Assembly (NCBI RefSeq): GCF_040100845.1
Contig: NZ_JAZHSH010000003.1
Coordinates: forward strand, 1-36,685
Origin: Chengkuizengella sp. SCS-71B
Lineage (GTDB): Bacteria; Bacillota; Bacilli; Paenibacillales; KCTC-33759
DNA: 36,685 bases
Reading direction: 5' to 3'
Under the pieces are notes generated by a model. The model ran no database searches. It was given only the letters and a program-made list of their open reading frames with translations, and was not told the DNA's origin. The stretch's first letter is position 1, and each line of letters begins with the position of its first letter. Position numbers and translations under genes: made by a program. Shown piece after piece: positions 9,005-16,470 of this stretch.

Positions 9005-9033
9005 ATATTACTTGAATTAATTATGAGTGTCAA
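9005..9033 (-). promoter_or_regulatory. Candidate metK promoter
   Basis: On the minus strand, -35 TTGACA (9033-9028), 17-base spacer, -10 TAATAT (9010-9005); a TATAAT lies 3 bases further on. Transcription would begin near 8998, upstream of the terminator hairpin, so metK mRNA would have to read through it. Confidence 0.45.
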
Positions 9034-9093
9034 ACCTGATTCAAACGGTTTTAAAAAAATTTTTATTTAAAAAATATTTCCAATTAAGTGAAG

Positions 9094-9360
9094 CTAAGAA
9101 TTTAATAATACCTGCTCTGCTTGTTGAATTAATCTTGCTGTAATGGCTCCGCCAACAGCACCTGTTTCTCTAGCAGAGATATGTCCCCAGTAATCTTCTT
9201 TTAAAGCTTGTTTTGGAACAGTACCTAACTCCGATGCAAATTCACTGTGATAGTCAACTGCTGCTTGCTGTCCCAGCGATAATCCAAGCTCTGATGCAAA
9301 TTCATATTTCCATTGATTGATCGCTTGCTCACATCCAGGTACAACTTTTTTGTTAGCCAT
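9094..9360 (-). CDS. Alpha/beta-type small acid-soluble spore protein with duplicated protease site
   Basis: DNA-coating spore protein that protects DNA in the dormant spore and is degraded by the GPR protease at germination. Family features: VVPGCEQA at the N-terminus, an EFASELG GPR-cleavage motif, and the DNA-binding TGAVGGAITARLIQQAEQ C-terminus. At 88 aa it is longer than the usual 60-72. EFASELG occurs twice, at residues 20-26 and 40-46, and the DNA GATGCAAATTCA recurs exactly 60 bases apart (9233 and 9293), so a 20-residue unit was duplicated. The ATG at 9360 has AGGAGGT 7 bases upstream; the GTG at 9369 lies inside that ribosome site and is rejected. A weak SigG-like -10 (GATACTA) lies about 30 bases upstream. 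Confidence 0.92.
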   Translation of the reverse strand: MANKKVVPGCEQAINQWKYEFASELGLSLGQQAAVDYHSEFASELGTVPKQALKEDYWGHISARETGAVGGAITARLIQQAEQVLLNS

Positions 9361-9521
9361 CCTATTCACCTCCTATCCGTTATACATGTAGTATCACCGA
9401 TAGGAATAGGCACAACACTCATAAGATGTTGTCATTATGGGAAGATATAAGGTAAACATCAAAATTATGTTATTAATGATGTATAGATTTGGATATTAAA
9501 AGAGGATTTTTTGAATCAATC

Positions 9522-10106
9522 TTATAACATGGATTTTAATCTTTTTTTGACATCCACCCATTCCTCATCAAGAATACTGTAATAAACCGTATTTCGAATA
9601 AAACCATCAGGAAGAATTCGTTCTTTTCGAAAAACCCCTTCTCTTTGAGCTCCAATTCGTTCAATCGCTTGTAATGATCTAGTATTTCTCTCATCTGCCT
9701 TTAATTGCACCCGAGTAAGTTTTAGATGTTCGAAGCAATATTTTAACAATAAATATTTACATTCAGAATTCACGTTTGTTCTCCAAACCTTAGGGTTTAG
9801 CCATGTCCAACCTATTTCTAAATGACGATTTTTCAAATCAATATCGGTGAAACGTGTACTACCTACAATTTCATTAATTTGAAGATCCATGATAATAAAT
9901 GGTAACGATGTACCTTTTTTCTTATCAGATAGAGCTTCCTTTACTAACACCTTCATATCATTAATATTAAAAACCCTTCTAGGCATATAATCCCAAATCT
10001 CTTCTTGCTGACCTGCTTTAAATAGTGCATGAATATGTTCTTCGGTCATTGGAATGATCTTCACTCTTTCCCCCAAGAACTCATAATCCTGAAGTTCCAT
10101 CAACAT
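9522..10106 (-). CDS. GNAT-family N-acetyltransferase (RimJ/RimL-like)
   Basis: Acetyl-CoA-dependent acetyltransferase of about 194 aa. The C-terminal half shows the usual GNAT pattern: HLEIGWTWLNPKVWRT before the acetyl-CoA loop, then RVQLKADERNTRSLQAIERIG, in which the N..S..A..GA arrangement marks motif B, and a final TVYYSILDEEW strand typical of the RimJ/RimL subgroup. The substrate cannot be read from sequence; family members acetylate protein N-termini, amino acids or antibiotics. ATG at 10106 has AAGGAG 4 bases upstream, and ATG at 10100 is spaced 10 bases, so either may be used. It is divergent from a MocR regulator whose intergenic region carries periodic repeats, so it may be the regulated target. 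Confidence 0.85.
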   Translation of the reverse strand: MLMELQDYEFLGERVKIIPMTEEHIHALFKAGQQEEIWDYMPRRVFNINDMKVLVKEALSDKKKGTSLPFIIMDLQINEIVGSTRFTDIDLKNRHLEIGWTWLNPKVWRTNVNSECKYLLLKYCFEHLKLTRVQLKADERNTRSLQAIERIGAQREGVFRKERILPDGFIRNTVYYSILDEEWVDVKKRLKSML

Positions 10107-10151
10107 TCTCTCCTTACCTATATTTCTTGTGAAAGTTTCTATGAGTTTAAT

Positions 10152-10208
10152 CCAAAAATTGATCAGATAAAAGTTCCAATTTATAATGATTTTTATAGAC
10201 CAATTTTA
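10152..10208. promoter_or_regulatory. 24-bp-spaced CCAA repeats between GNAT and MocR genes
   Basis: CCAAAAATT at 10152, CCAATTTAT at 10176 and CCAATTTTA at 10200, each starting exactly 24 bp after the previous one. MocR/GabR regulators are known to bind spaced direct repeats near divergent promoters, so this is a candidate operator. The region is AT-rich, so chance matches are possible. Confidence 0.45.
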
Positions 10209-10276
10209 TAAATATAATCTTTTTAAAGAAAATCTTAAGGCTGATTGTTACTACTTAGGAAGGTGTGATTTATTTC

Positions 10277-11767
10277 ATGGATTTTCATATTCCCTTAAAT
10301 AGTTACTTGCAAAAATACCGTTATAAATATGCTGCACTATACCATGCGATACATGACGAAATCATCAATGGCAAACTAAAAAAAGGGATCAAACTTCCCT
10401 CAACCCGTGAACTTGCTATGAGTTATGAAATATCAAGAGGTATCGTGAATCAAGTATATGAAAAGTTAACGGCAGAAGGATATTTGTCATCAGAGATTGG
10501 CAAAGGAACCTTTATTATTTATGAAGGAAAGCCACTCGAAGAAAAAAAGCAAAAACATACATATAAAATACGACTATCTGATTGGGCTCAACGACTATCC
10601 ACTCTTAATAATCAATCATTTCCCTTAACATCTGCACATCATAATGAAAAAAAATGTATTCATTTTAAAGTAGGCTCACCTGATCTAAGTTCTTTCCCAT
10701 TTGAGACTTGGAATCGGTGTTTATATGCACAAATACGTGAAACAACTATTCCATCAATACATGATACTAACCTTACTGAGGGGTATTTGCCATTAAGAGA
10801 GGCTATTTCTAATCATTTATTAAAAACTCGAGGTATACAATCAACACCTGATGAAGTCGTCATCGTTAATGGATCTATGCAAGCCATTGCTATTTGCTCC
10901 CAGTTACTGATCAATCCTGAAGATAAAGTGATTGTTGAAAATCCTTGTTACAAAGGAATTCACAGAGCCATTCAAGCAGCAGGAGGAGTCACTGCACCAA
11001 TGGATGTTGAAGAAGATGGAATTCAGTTGCAAATGGAAAATTGGAAGGCCAAGCTTGCCTTTGTTACACCTAGTCGCCAATACCCAACTGGAGTTGTATT
11101 AAATTTATCTAAGAGGCAAAAAATATTGGAGTGGGCACACAATAATAATGCCTTAATTATTGAGGATGATTATGATAGTGAATTTCGATTTAGAGGAAGA
11201 CCTATAGAACCTTTAAAAGTGTTAGATCATCAAGATCGAGTCATCTATATTGGTACTTTTTCTAAAACGATGAAAACGGAATTGCGCGTTGGTTATGTCG
11301 TGTTGCCCAAGCAGCTTGTTCAGCCATTTCATCAAGCAAAACAATTATACGAGCCGCATGCAACAGGTATTTTGGAACAACGTGCTCTAACTTCATTCAT
11401 AAATCAAGGTCTTTATGAACGTCATTTAAGAAAAATGACAAGAATATATCAAAGTAAACACGAGATGTGTTTAAACATGTTAATAATTAAATTATCACAC
11501 TTATTTTTAATTTATGAATCGGATGCAGGATTACATATATATGGAAAATGGTTGTTAAGTGGTGTAAAATATGAGTTTTTAAAACAAAAATGTGGAGAAA
11601 AAGGAGTATTCTGGACTGATTCAACAAATATGAGGTTAGAAAGTCATTCAAATAAACAACACACTGCATGTTTTGGATTTTCTCATTTATCATTGGAGGA
11701 TATTAGAACAGGAATCAATCTAATTGCAAGCATTGGGGAAAAACTCGAATTCATTCATCACGCATAA
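10277..11767 (+). CDS. MocR/PdxR-type regulator (GntR HTH fused to aminotransferase-like domain)
   Basis: Transcription factor with an N-terminal GntR winged helix-turn-helix (about residues 15-80; KLPSTRELAMSYEISRG) joined to a fold-type I aminotransferase-like domain that binds PLP as effector or cofactor. PLP-site features: IIEDDYDSEFRF, and the lysine in GTFSKTMK, K330 counting from the ATG at 10277. Total length of about 496 aa fits the family. The ORF opens at GTG 10265, but GGAAGG lies right against it; ATG 10277 is better spaced. It is divergent from the GNAT gene and followed 21 bases later by an L,D-transpeptidase gene. Which pathway it controls (GABA, PLP, or other) is not evident. 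Confidence 0.88.
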   Translation: MDFHIPLNSYLQKYRYKYAALYHAIHDEIINGKLKKGIKLPSTRELAMSYEISRGIVNQVYEKLTAEGYLSSEIGKGTFIIYEGKPLEEKKQKHTYKIRLSDWAQRLSTLNNQSFPLTSAHHNEKKCIHFKVGSPDLSSFPFETWNRCLYAQIRETTIPSIHDTNLTEGYLPLREAISNHLLKTRGIQSTPDEVVIVNGSMQAIAICSQLLINPEDKVIVENPCYKGIHRAIQAAGGVTAPMDVEEDGIQLQMENWKAKLAFVTPSRQYPTGVVLNLSKRQKILEWAHNNNALIIEDDYDSEFRFRGRPIEPLKVLDHQDRVIYIGTFSKTMKTELRVGYVVLPKQLVQPFHQAKQLYEPHATGILEQRALTSFINQGLYERHLRKMTRIYQSKHEMCLNMLIIKLSHLFLIYESDAGLHIYGKWLLSGVKYEFLKQKCGEKGVFWTDSTNMRLESHSNKQHTACFGFSHLSLEDIRTGINLIASIGEKLEFIHHA

Positions 11768-11788
11768 CTTAACATCTGATAGGGTAAA

Positions 11789-12532
11789 TTGAAGATAAGT
11801 GATTTTGGCAATGCAAAGAAGGGTATTAATGCCAGGGGGGAGAGTGAAATTCTGTACCTTTTCACTTCTAAAAGAAGGATAATAAAAAGATTAATTATCC
11901 TTTTCTTACTATTACTTAACTTTAACTCAAATGGAATTATTGCAGAGGAAAATAATGATGATATCAAGATATACATAAATTTATGGAAAAATGAGCTTTT
12001 AGTATATCATGGAAATGAAGTTGTACAAAAATTCCCAGTCTCTCCTGGACGAAGTGGGTATCCATCACCTGTAGGAACGTTTAAAGTAGCTGAAAAAGCG
12101 ACAAACTGGGGCGGTGGCTTTGGTACGAGATGGCTTGGGTTAGATGTGCCTTGGGGGAAATATGGTATTCACGGAACAAATAAACCTTGGTTAATTGGCA
12201 CTTCAGTAAGCAGCGGTTGTATACGAATGAGAAACGTAGATGTGGAGAAATTATATAAAATGATTCCAGTTGGGACAAAAGTGGAAATTGATGGTCCTAT
12301 AGACGGCATTGATAAAAGAGAGTTCAAAAAACTAGCTAAAGGAAATTCAGGAAATTTAGTGATATTATTACAGCAAAACCTGAAGTCACATGGATACTAT
12401 AAGGGGAAAGTAACTGGTATCTTTGATGGAGAAACTGAAGATGCGGTAAAAAAACTGCAAAAAGATTATGGTTTAATTGAATCTGGGGTGACATCGAAAA
12501 GGGAATACAGACGGCTAGGTATGATTGAATGA
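11789..12532 (+). CDS. L,D-transpeptidase (YkuD) with C-terminal peptidoglycan-binding domain
   Basis: Exported enzyme forming 3-3 cross-links or otherwise modifying peptidoglycan. After a basic segment (SKRRIIKR) and a hydrophobic stretch (~residues 34-50), residues ~57-172 form the YkuD domain with catalytic motif HGTNKPWLIG..SSGCIRM. Residues ~185-243 are a PG_binding_1 repeat (LQQNLKSHGYYKG..DAVKKLQKDYG). Start uncertain: TTG 11789 has only AGGG 4 bases upstream, while the strongest site, AGGGGGGAG at 11834-11842, faces in-frame ATT (11849) and CTG (11852), not ATG/GTG/TTG. The in-frame alternatives would place the start just before the signal peptide. It ends before a strong terminator and may be cotranscribed with the MocR gene. 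Confidence 0.87.
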   Translation: MKISDFGNAKKGINARGESEILYLFTSKRRIIKRLIILFLLLLNFNSNGIIAEENNDDIKIYINLWKNELLVYHGNEVVQKFPVSPGRSGYPSPVGTFKVAEKATNWGGGFGTRWLGLDVPWGKYGIHGTNKPWLIGTSVSSGCIRMRNVDVEKLYKMIPVGTKVEIDGPIDGIDKREFKKLAKGNSGNLVILLQQNLKSHGYYKGKVTGIFDGETEDAVKKLQKDYGLIESGVTSKREYRRLGMIE

Positions 12533-12560
12533 TAAATACAAATATTAGTGCTACAAAGAA

Positions 12561-12599
12561 AAATCGCAAACCAACTTAAAGGTTGGATGCGATTTTTTT
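12561..12599 (+). terminator. Terminator after the L,D-transpeptidase gene, probably bidirectional
   Basis: Outer stem AAATCGCA/TGCGATTT and inner CCAAC/GTTGG, followed by seven T on the plus strand; the minus strand also has a run of T, so it can serve the convergent hydrolase gene. Confidence 0.9.
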
Positions 12600-12617
12600 A
12601 ACTTTAGCTTTTCCTTT

Positions 12618-13403
12618 TCACTTTTTTAACTCATGAAATAAATCATACACATGTTTGTACCACTTTGAGTGAAATTGAATATGAAAGTTGTTAGAGGCTA
12701 GATCAGATATCAGTTCTTCAAAGGTTAACTCTCTCTTTGAAGTCATCACAGTCTCCATATACTTTATTCGTGCGTCTACTTCTCCATTTTCAATAATATT
12801 TTTACATTGATCTTCATTACTATGGGAAGATATGATCTTATATGAACTATTATTTTTCAATTGTTGTAATGACTTGATGTGTGATGAAAAGCTATAGTAA
12901 GGTAAAGGCAAATGTGGAATGCCTTGATGAGAATGCATGATGTTATCTGCAACATGAATGTATTCATCATTGATTATGGTACTAATACTGCATTTAGAGT
13001 GTCCTGGTGAATTTATAAACTTCAATTCAAAGTTACCATGTTTTATTGATTCGACTTCCTCTATAAATAAATCAGGGAAGTATTTTTCATCATTTATTGA
13101 ATCTTTCAAATAATATTGATCTATTGCATGTGTATATTGCTTACTCCCAATAATTTCAACATCTTTCAACAGTTTCAATCCTTCAAAATGATCATTATGG
13201 TAATGGGATAGTACAACCCTCTTTATTTCTATTTCTTTTTCATTTAAAAATTCAAGTAACCTTTTCATATCTTCTTTATATCCTGTGTCAATGATCAAAG
13301 CATCTTGACCATCTAATAGTAAATATAAATAATTACAAATTTGTTTTTCTTTATAAATGAATTTATACTCCATAAAATTCGATGTAACCTGTCTTATTTC
13401 CAT
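12618..13403 (-). CDS. Metallo-beta-lactamase-fold hydrolase
   Basis: 261-aa MBL-superfamily protein. Metal ligands are visible: SHYHNDHFEG (HxHxDH), the histidine of NSPGHSKCS, the aspartate of HVADNIMHS and the terminal histidine of SSHSNED. The ligand set suggests a two-metal hydrolase of the glyoxalase II/RNase-Z-like broad class; the substrate is unknown. No signal peptide, so cytoplasmic. AGAGGTG precedes the ATG. It begins 31 bases after the DUF2785-like gene and so is very probably in one operon with it, downstream of the WYL regulator. Confidence 0.85.
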   Translation of the reverse strand: MEIRQVTSNFMEYKFIYKEKQICNYLYLLLDGQDALIIDTGYKEDMKRLLEFLNEKEIEIKRVVLSHYHNDHFEGLKLLKDVEIIGSKQYTHAIDQYYLKDSINDEKYFPDLFIEEVESIKHGNFELKFINSPGHSKCSISTIINDEYIHVADNIMHSHQGIPHLPLPYYSFSSHIKSLQQLKNNSSYKIISSHSNEDQCKNIIENGEVDARIKYMETVMTSKRELTFEELISDLASNNFHIQFHSKWYKHVYDLFHELKK

Positions 13404-13434
13404 TGCACACCTCTATTAATCATTTTTAATAAGT

Positions 13435-14274
13435 CTATTCAAATTTATTTACACTCTCTAGCACTTCTTCAATGGCATTTAATATTTTTTCATTAGGTTG
13501 ATTTTTCTTAAGTCTAAAGTAAAAACTTCTCATAAAGTTCTTAATATTAACTTCGAGACAATCGTCTACATGGTAAATGTTTGTTTTTTCAAATTTTTCA
13601 AAATTTTTGACCCAAATAACAAGTTCACCTTCACTAAGGATATTTCTTTTCACAATGTTTATAACCGCTGTTACCAACCGTTCATCCTCTTCATTAATAT
13701 AGGTGTAATCGTTGATACACACTTTCTCCTTGATGACTTCCAAAATTTCCATCAATTCGGATTGTTTCAATGAACTACTTATAGCTAGTTCATCTAATGC
13801 ATCCGCAGCATGTGCTGTTGAATGAGCCCATCCTTTCTCTTCTACGTACCCTCTTACATCTTGCTCTAATCTAACATAACGAATAACTTCTTCATGTATT
13901 TTAAGTACCTCTTCTTCTGTCAACAACTTTTCACCATTTTGGTTATGAAACCAAATCACTGCTGCAACGATTAAAATCGAAAACGCTCGATTAAAAACAG
14001 AATCATCCTCTTTTACTCCAACATTGTAAAACAAATGTTTTTCACTTAAAGATAACGCCAATATTTCTTTCATTTGATCTTCAGTTAAAGTTTTCTTATT
14101 AATCATCGTCCAAAGACCAGAATAAATAAGGTGATCCCTCAGCTCTGGATCAGTTGAACCGATATTTTCCAACATATCCAATGATAACTGAAAATGGTTC
14201 ATGCCATCTGGAATTTTCCACTCATTATTTTTAATTTCCATTAGTAATTCTTTTAACTGACTTACCTTTTTCAT
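13435..14274 (-). CDS. DUF2785-like alpha-helical protein, function unknown
   Basis: 279 aa, almost all alpha-helical by composition, with no membrane segment or signal. The pattern near 50 (DPELRDHLIYSGLW) and the central RGYVEEKGWAHSTAHAADALDEL are what I recall of DUF2785 proteins, in which the WAHxxAH motif is the most conserved part; its histidines look suited to metal or ligand binding, but no activity is known. AAGGAGA and GGAG precede the ATG. It is followed 31 bases later by an MBL hydrolase and preceded by the WYL regulator gene and its terminator. Confidence 0.65.
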   Translation of the reverse strand: MKKVSQLKELLMEIKNNEWKIPDGMNHFQLSLDMLENIGSTDPELRDHLIYSGLWTMINKKTLTEDQMKEILALSLSEKHLFYNVGVKEDDSVFNRAFSILIVAAVIWFHNQNGEKLLTEEEVLKIHEEVIRYVRLEQDVRGYVEEKGWAHSTAHAADALDELAISSSLKQSELMEILEVIKEKVCINDYTYINEEDERLVTAVINIVKRNILSEGELVIWVKNFEKFEKTNIYHVDDCLEVNIKNFMRSFYFRLKKNQPNEKILNAIEEVLESVNKFE

Positions 14275-14342
14275 ATCTCCGTGTCTCCTTGTTATCTATT
14301 GCTTTTTCTTTTTATATATTTAACCTTTTCACAAATTGATCA

Positions 14343-14380
14343 TAACAAAACAACTCTGACATATACCTGTCAGAGTTGTT
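14343..14380 (-). terminator. Terminator overlapping the end of the WYL gene
   Basis: Perfect 13-bp stem (14349-14361 with 14368-14380) and 6-base loop. The WYL stop codon (14372-14370) is inside the hairpin. The following TTTTGTTAT is a modest T-tract. Confidence 0.8.
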
Positions 14381-15314
14381 CATATTTATTTAATATTTTT
14401 TTACACGCCTGTTTAAGTTGATCTATAAGTTCCGGTGGTTCAATAATCGTTACTTCTTCAGCATTAATAATGGATAATTTAAGGACGTCTTCCAAATAAG
14501 TAGAAAATTTTAAACGTACTTTGTCCACACCCTCTTCTTTTATAGCATGTTTAAATATGTAGTCTTGTTTCACAGTCTCATATAAATACAAATTCATCTC
14601 TAATGTAACGTCTATACACTCTCTATTATTAGCTTTATTTTCAAAATAATCATGGATTTCCTTTGGTGGGTATGTATTTTCAGTAATGTCCATTTGGTGG
14701 ATTCTATCCAATCTAAAACACCGCTCCTCTTTTCTAACATGACAATAGCCCTTTAGATACCAACCTCCGTCATCAAAAAATAAAAGATATGGGGTAATTT
14801 CTCTTTCCATGAATTCATCTTTTTTAGGCGTATAGTACTTGATTTGTAAATTCTTGTATTCAAAAAAACTCTCTAAAATTGATTGCATCATGTCCCCTCT
14901 ATACGATTCTGGGGCAATTTTGTTTATAAAAAAAGTTATTCGATTTAATAACTGAAGGTATTTCCCCTTCTTGTGGTCATCTAATATATTTAAAAGTTTA
15001 TATTTCAATGATTCGTAATCTTCTCGCATATTAGGAACATTAATCAATTCACCTAATCTTAAACTCATCAACAAATATAAAATTTCATTTTCACTAAACG
15101 CAACACTGGGTACAAAATAGTTATCATCTATTTCATAACCGCCACCAAACCCTTCTAGGGCAATAATAGGTATATTTAACTGACTTAACGCTTCAATGTC
15201 TCTATAAATTGTTCTTTCACTGACTTCAAACTTTTCTGCAATTTGTCCAGCTGTCAATTTTTTATGTTCTTTTAAAGCATAAATAATGCCAACTAATCGC
15301 TCCATTTTTTTCAT
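14370..15314 (-). CDS. HTH/WYL-domain transcriptional regulator
   Basis: 314-aa YafY/DeoR-type regulator. An N-terminal winged helix-turn-helix (residues ~1-60; KLTAGQIAEKFEVSERTIYRDIEAL) is followed by a WYL ligand-sensing domain (~140-220, with the variant YLKGYCHVRKEERCFRLDRI) and a C-terminal WCX-like extension. WYL proteins sense nucleic-acid or small-molecule ligands; the ligand here is unknown. Start ATG at 15314, with AAGGAG 12 bases upstream; ATG at 15305 is an alternative. It is divergent from a second MBL-fold gene, and the intergenic region has inverted repeats suited to an operator. Confidence 0.88.
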   Translation of the reverse strand: MKKMERLVGIIYALKEHKKLTAGQIAEKFEVSERTIYRDIEALSQLNIPIIALEGFGGGYEIDDNYFVPSVAFSENEILYLLMSLRLGELINVPNMREDYESLKYKLLNILDDHKKGKYLQLLNRITFFINKIAPESYRGDMMQSILESFFEYKNLQIKYYTPKKDEFMEREITPYLLFFDDGGWYLKGYCHVRKEERCFRLDRIHQMDITENTYPPKEIHDYFENKANNRECIDVTLEMNLYLYETVKQDYIFKHAIKEEGVDKVRLKFSTYLEDVLKLSIINAEEVTIIEPPELIDQLKQACKKILNKYEQL

Positions 15315-15388
15315 TTAGAATGACTTCTCCTTATACTCTCCCGTTAACGAAGCTTTTTACTAATCTTCACTTCTTATCTTCCCTATCA

Positions 15389-15455
15389 TATATCAAATGT
15401 AAAAGATCCTGAAGAAATTTGTTAAATTTAACTTCTTCCATTTTAGTTTGATATA
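15389..15455. promoter_or_regulatory. Nested inverted repeats between WYL and MBL genes
   Basis: Outer arms TATATCAAA (15389-15397) and TTTGATATA (15447-15455), nine perfect pairs; inner arms GAAGAA (15411-15416) and TTCTTC (15433-15438). They lie in the 183-base divergent region, so an operator for the WYL regulator is likely. Confidence 0.45.
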
Positions 15456-15497
15456 CTAAGTGCAAATGAACGTTAGAGGAGATCAGGGGGTAATCAT

Positions 15498-16319
15498 ATG
15501 ATTCAATTTAAAACAGAACATGTCACCGTTTTTCAAAGCAGCTTGTATTGTACAACTTCCACAGTGATTCAGACAAAAGATCTACTATTTGTTGTTGACC
15601 CAACATGGTTACCACATGAAGTTGAAGAGATTAAAAGTTATGTATACTCTATTCAAAAAGATAGACCTATTTATTTGTTTTTCACCCATTCAGATTATGA
15701 CCATATTCTTGGATACAATGCATTTCCAGATGCTATTTCAATCGGAAGTATCGAAATGGATCAAAGGGATGATAAAAATGATCAGGTTGACAAAATTAAA
15801 GATTTTGATAGTCAGTATTACTTACAACGTAATTTTAAAATTGAGTATCCTGAACTTAACGTCGTGGTAAAAAAAGACGGGCAGCAACTACAGGTAGGAG
15901 AAACAATTATAACTTTTTATAAAGCACCTGGGCATACGTTTGATGGATTGTTTGCTATCATTGAATCACTAGGTATTTTCATCTCTGGTGATTATTTATG
16001 TGATGTAGAATTTCCTTATATTTATGACAATAGTACTGCCTATGAACAAACGATGAAAAAGGCAAAAGAAATAATTAAGAACCATAATGTGACCTGTTTA
16101 ATTCCTGGGCACGGACATACTACAACAGATATCTCTGAAATGAATCACCGTATTGAAACAGCAAGCACATACATACAAGAAACTAGAAAAGCGGTGTTAG
16201 AAGATAGAGAAATAGAAAGTTATGATTTAATTAAACATTACCCTTTTTATAGAACGATGAAAAATGAACACCAACGGAACTTTTTTCAAATTAAAAAAGA
16301 GCTTGAAAAAAACAAATAA
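15498..16319 (+). CDS. Metallo-beta-lactamase-fold hydrolase
   Basis: 273-aa MBL-superfamily protein, unrelated in detail to the one at 12618-13403. Metal motif THSDYDH (HxDxDH variant), then APGHTFDG, the aspartate of ISGDYLCD, and the late histidine of IPGHGHTT. The HSDYDH variant replaces the usual second His by Asp/Ser, so metal geometry may differ. Substrate unknown. No export signal. AGGGGG precedes the ATG. It is divergent from the WYL regulator; their shared intergenic inverted repeats suggest it is controlled by it. Confidence 0.85.
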   Translation: MIQFKTEHVTVFQSSLYCTTSTVIQTKDLLFVVDPTWLPHEVEEIKSYVYSIQKDRPIYLFFTHSDYDHILGYNAFPDAISIGSIEMDQRDDKNDQVDKIKDFDSQYYLQRNFKIEYPELNVVVKKDGQQLQVGETIITFYKAPGHTFDGLFAIIESLGIFISGDYLCDVEFPYIYDNSTAYEQTMKKAKEIIKNHNVTCLIPGHGHTTTDISEMNHRIETASTYIQETRKAVLEDREIESYDLIKHYPFYRTMKNEHQRNFFQIKKELEKNK

Positions 16320-16470
16320 ATTAATTTAATCACATAATAAGACAACCCAAAAAAGTGAAGATGAGTATTTAGCTTGACAATAAAAAGGTATGTTACAATC
16401 AAACAAAGAATACATATATATCGTTTGTAAATCTGAAGCGATTTAGAAAAAGTTGAAAGGAGGAGAGAAC

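Noticed and set aside
8882-9093. SAM-I (S-box) riboswitch before metK
   Set aside because: The region lacks the conserved S-box helices and GGCAACC-type core; only a plain terminator hairpin is present.
16374-16399. Strong SigA promoter before the sulfurtransferase
   Set aside because: TTGACA and TACAAT are only 14 bases apart, so it is not a convincing standard promoter; possibly extended -10 alone.
16320-16470. T-box or other riboswitch before the rhodanese gene
   Set aside because: No T-box sequence or terminator/antiterminator pair; only small, weak dyads.
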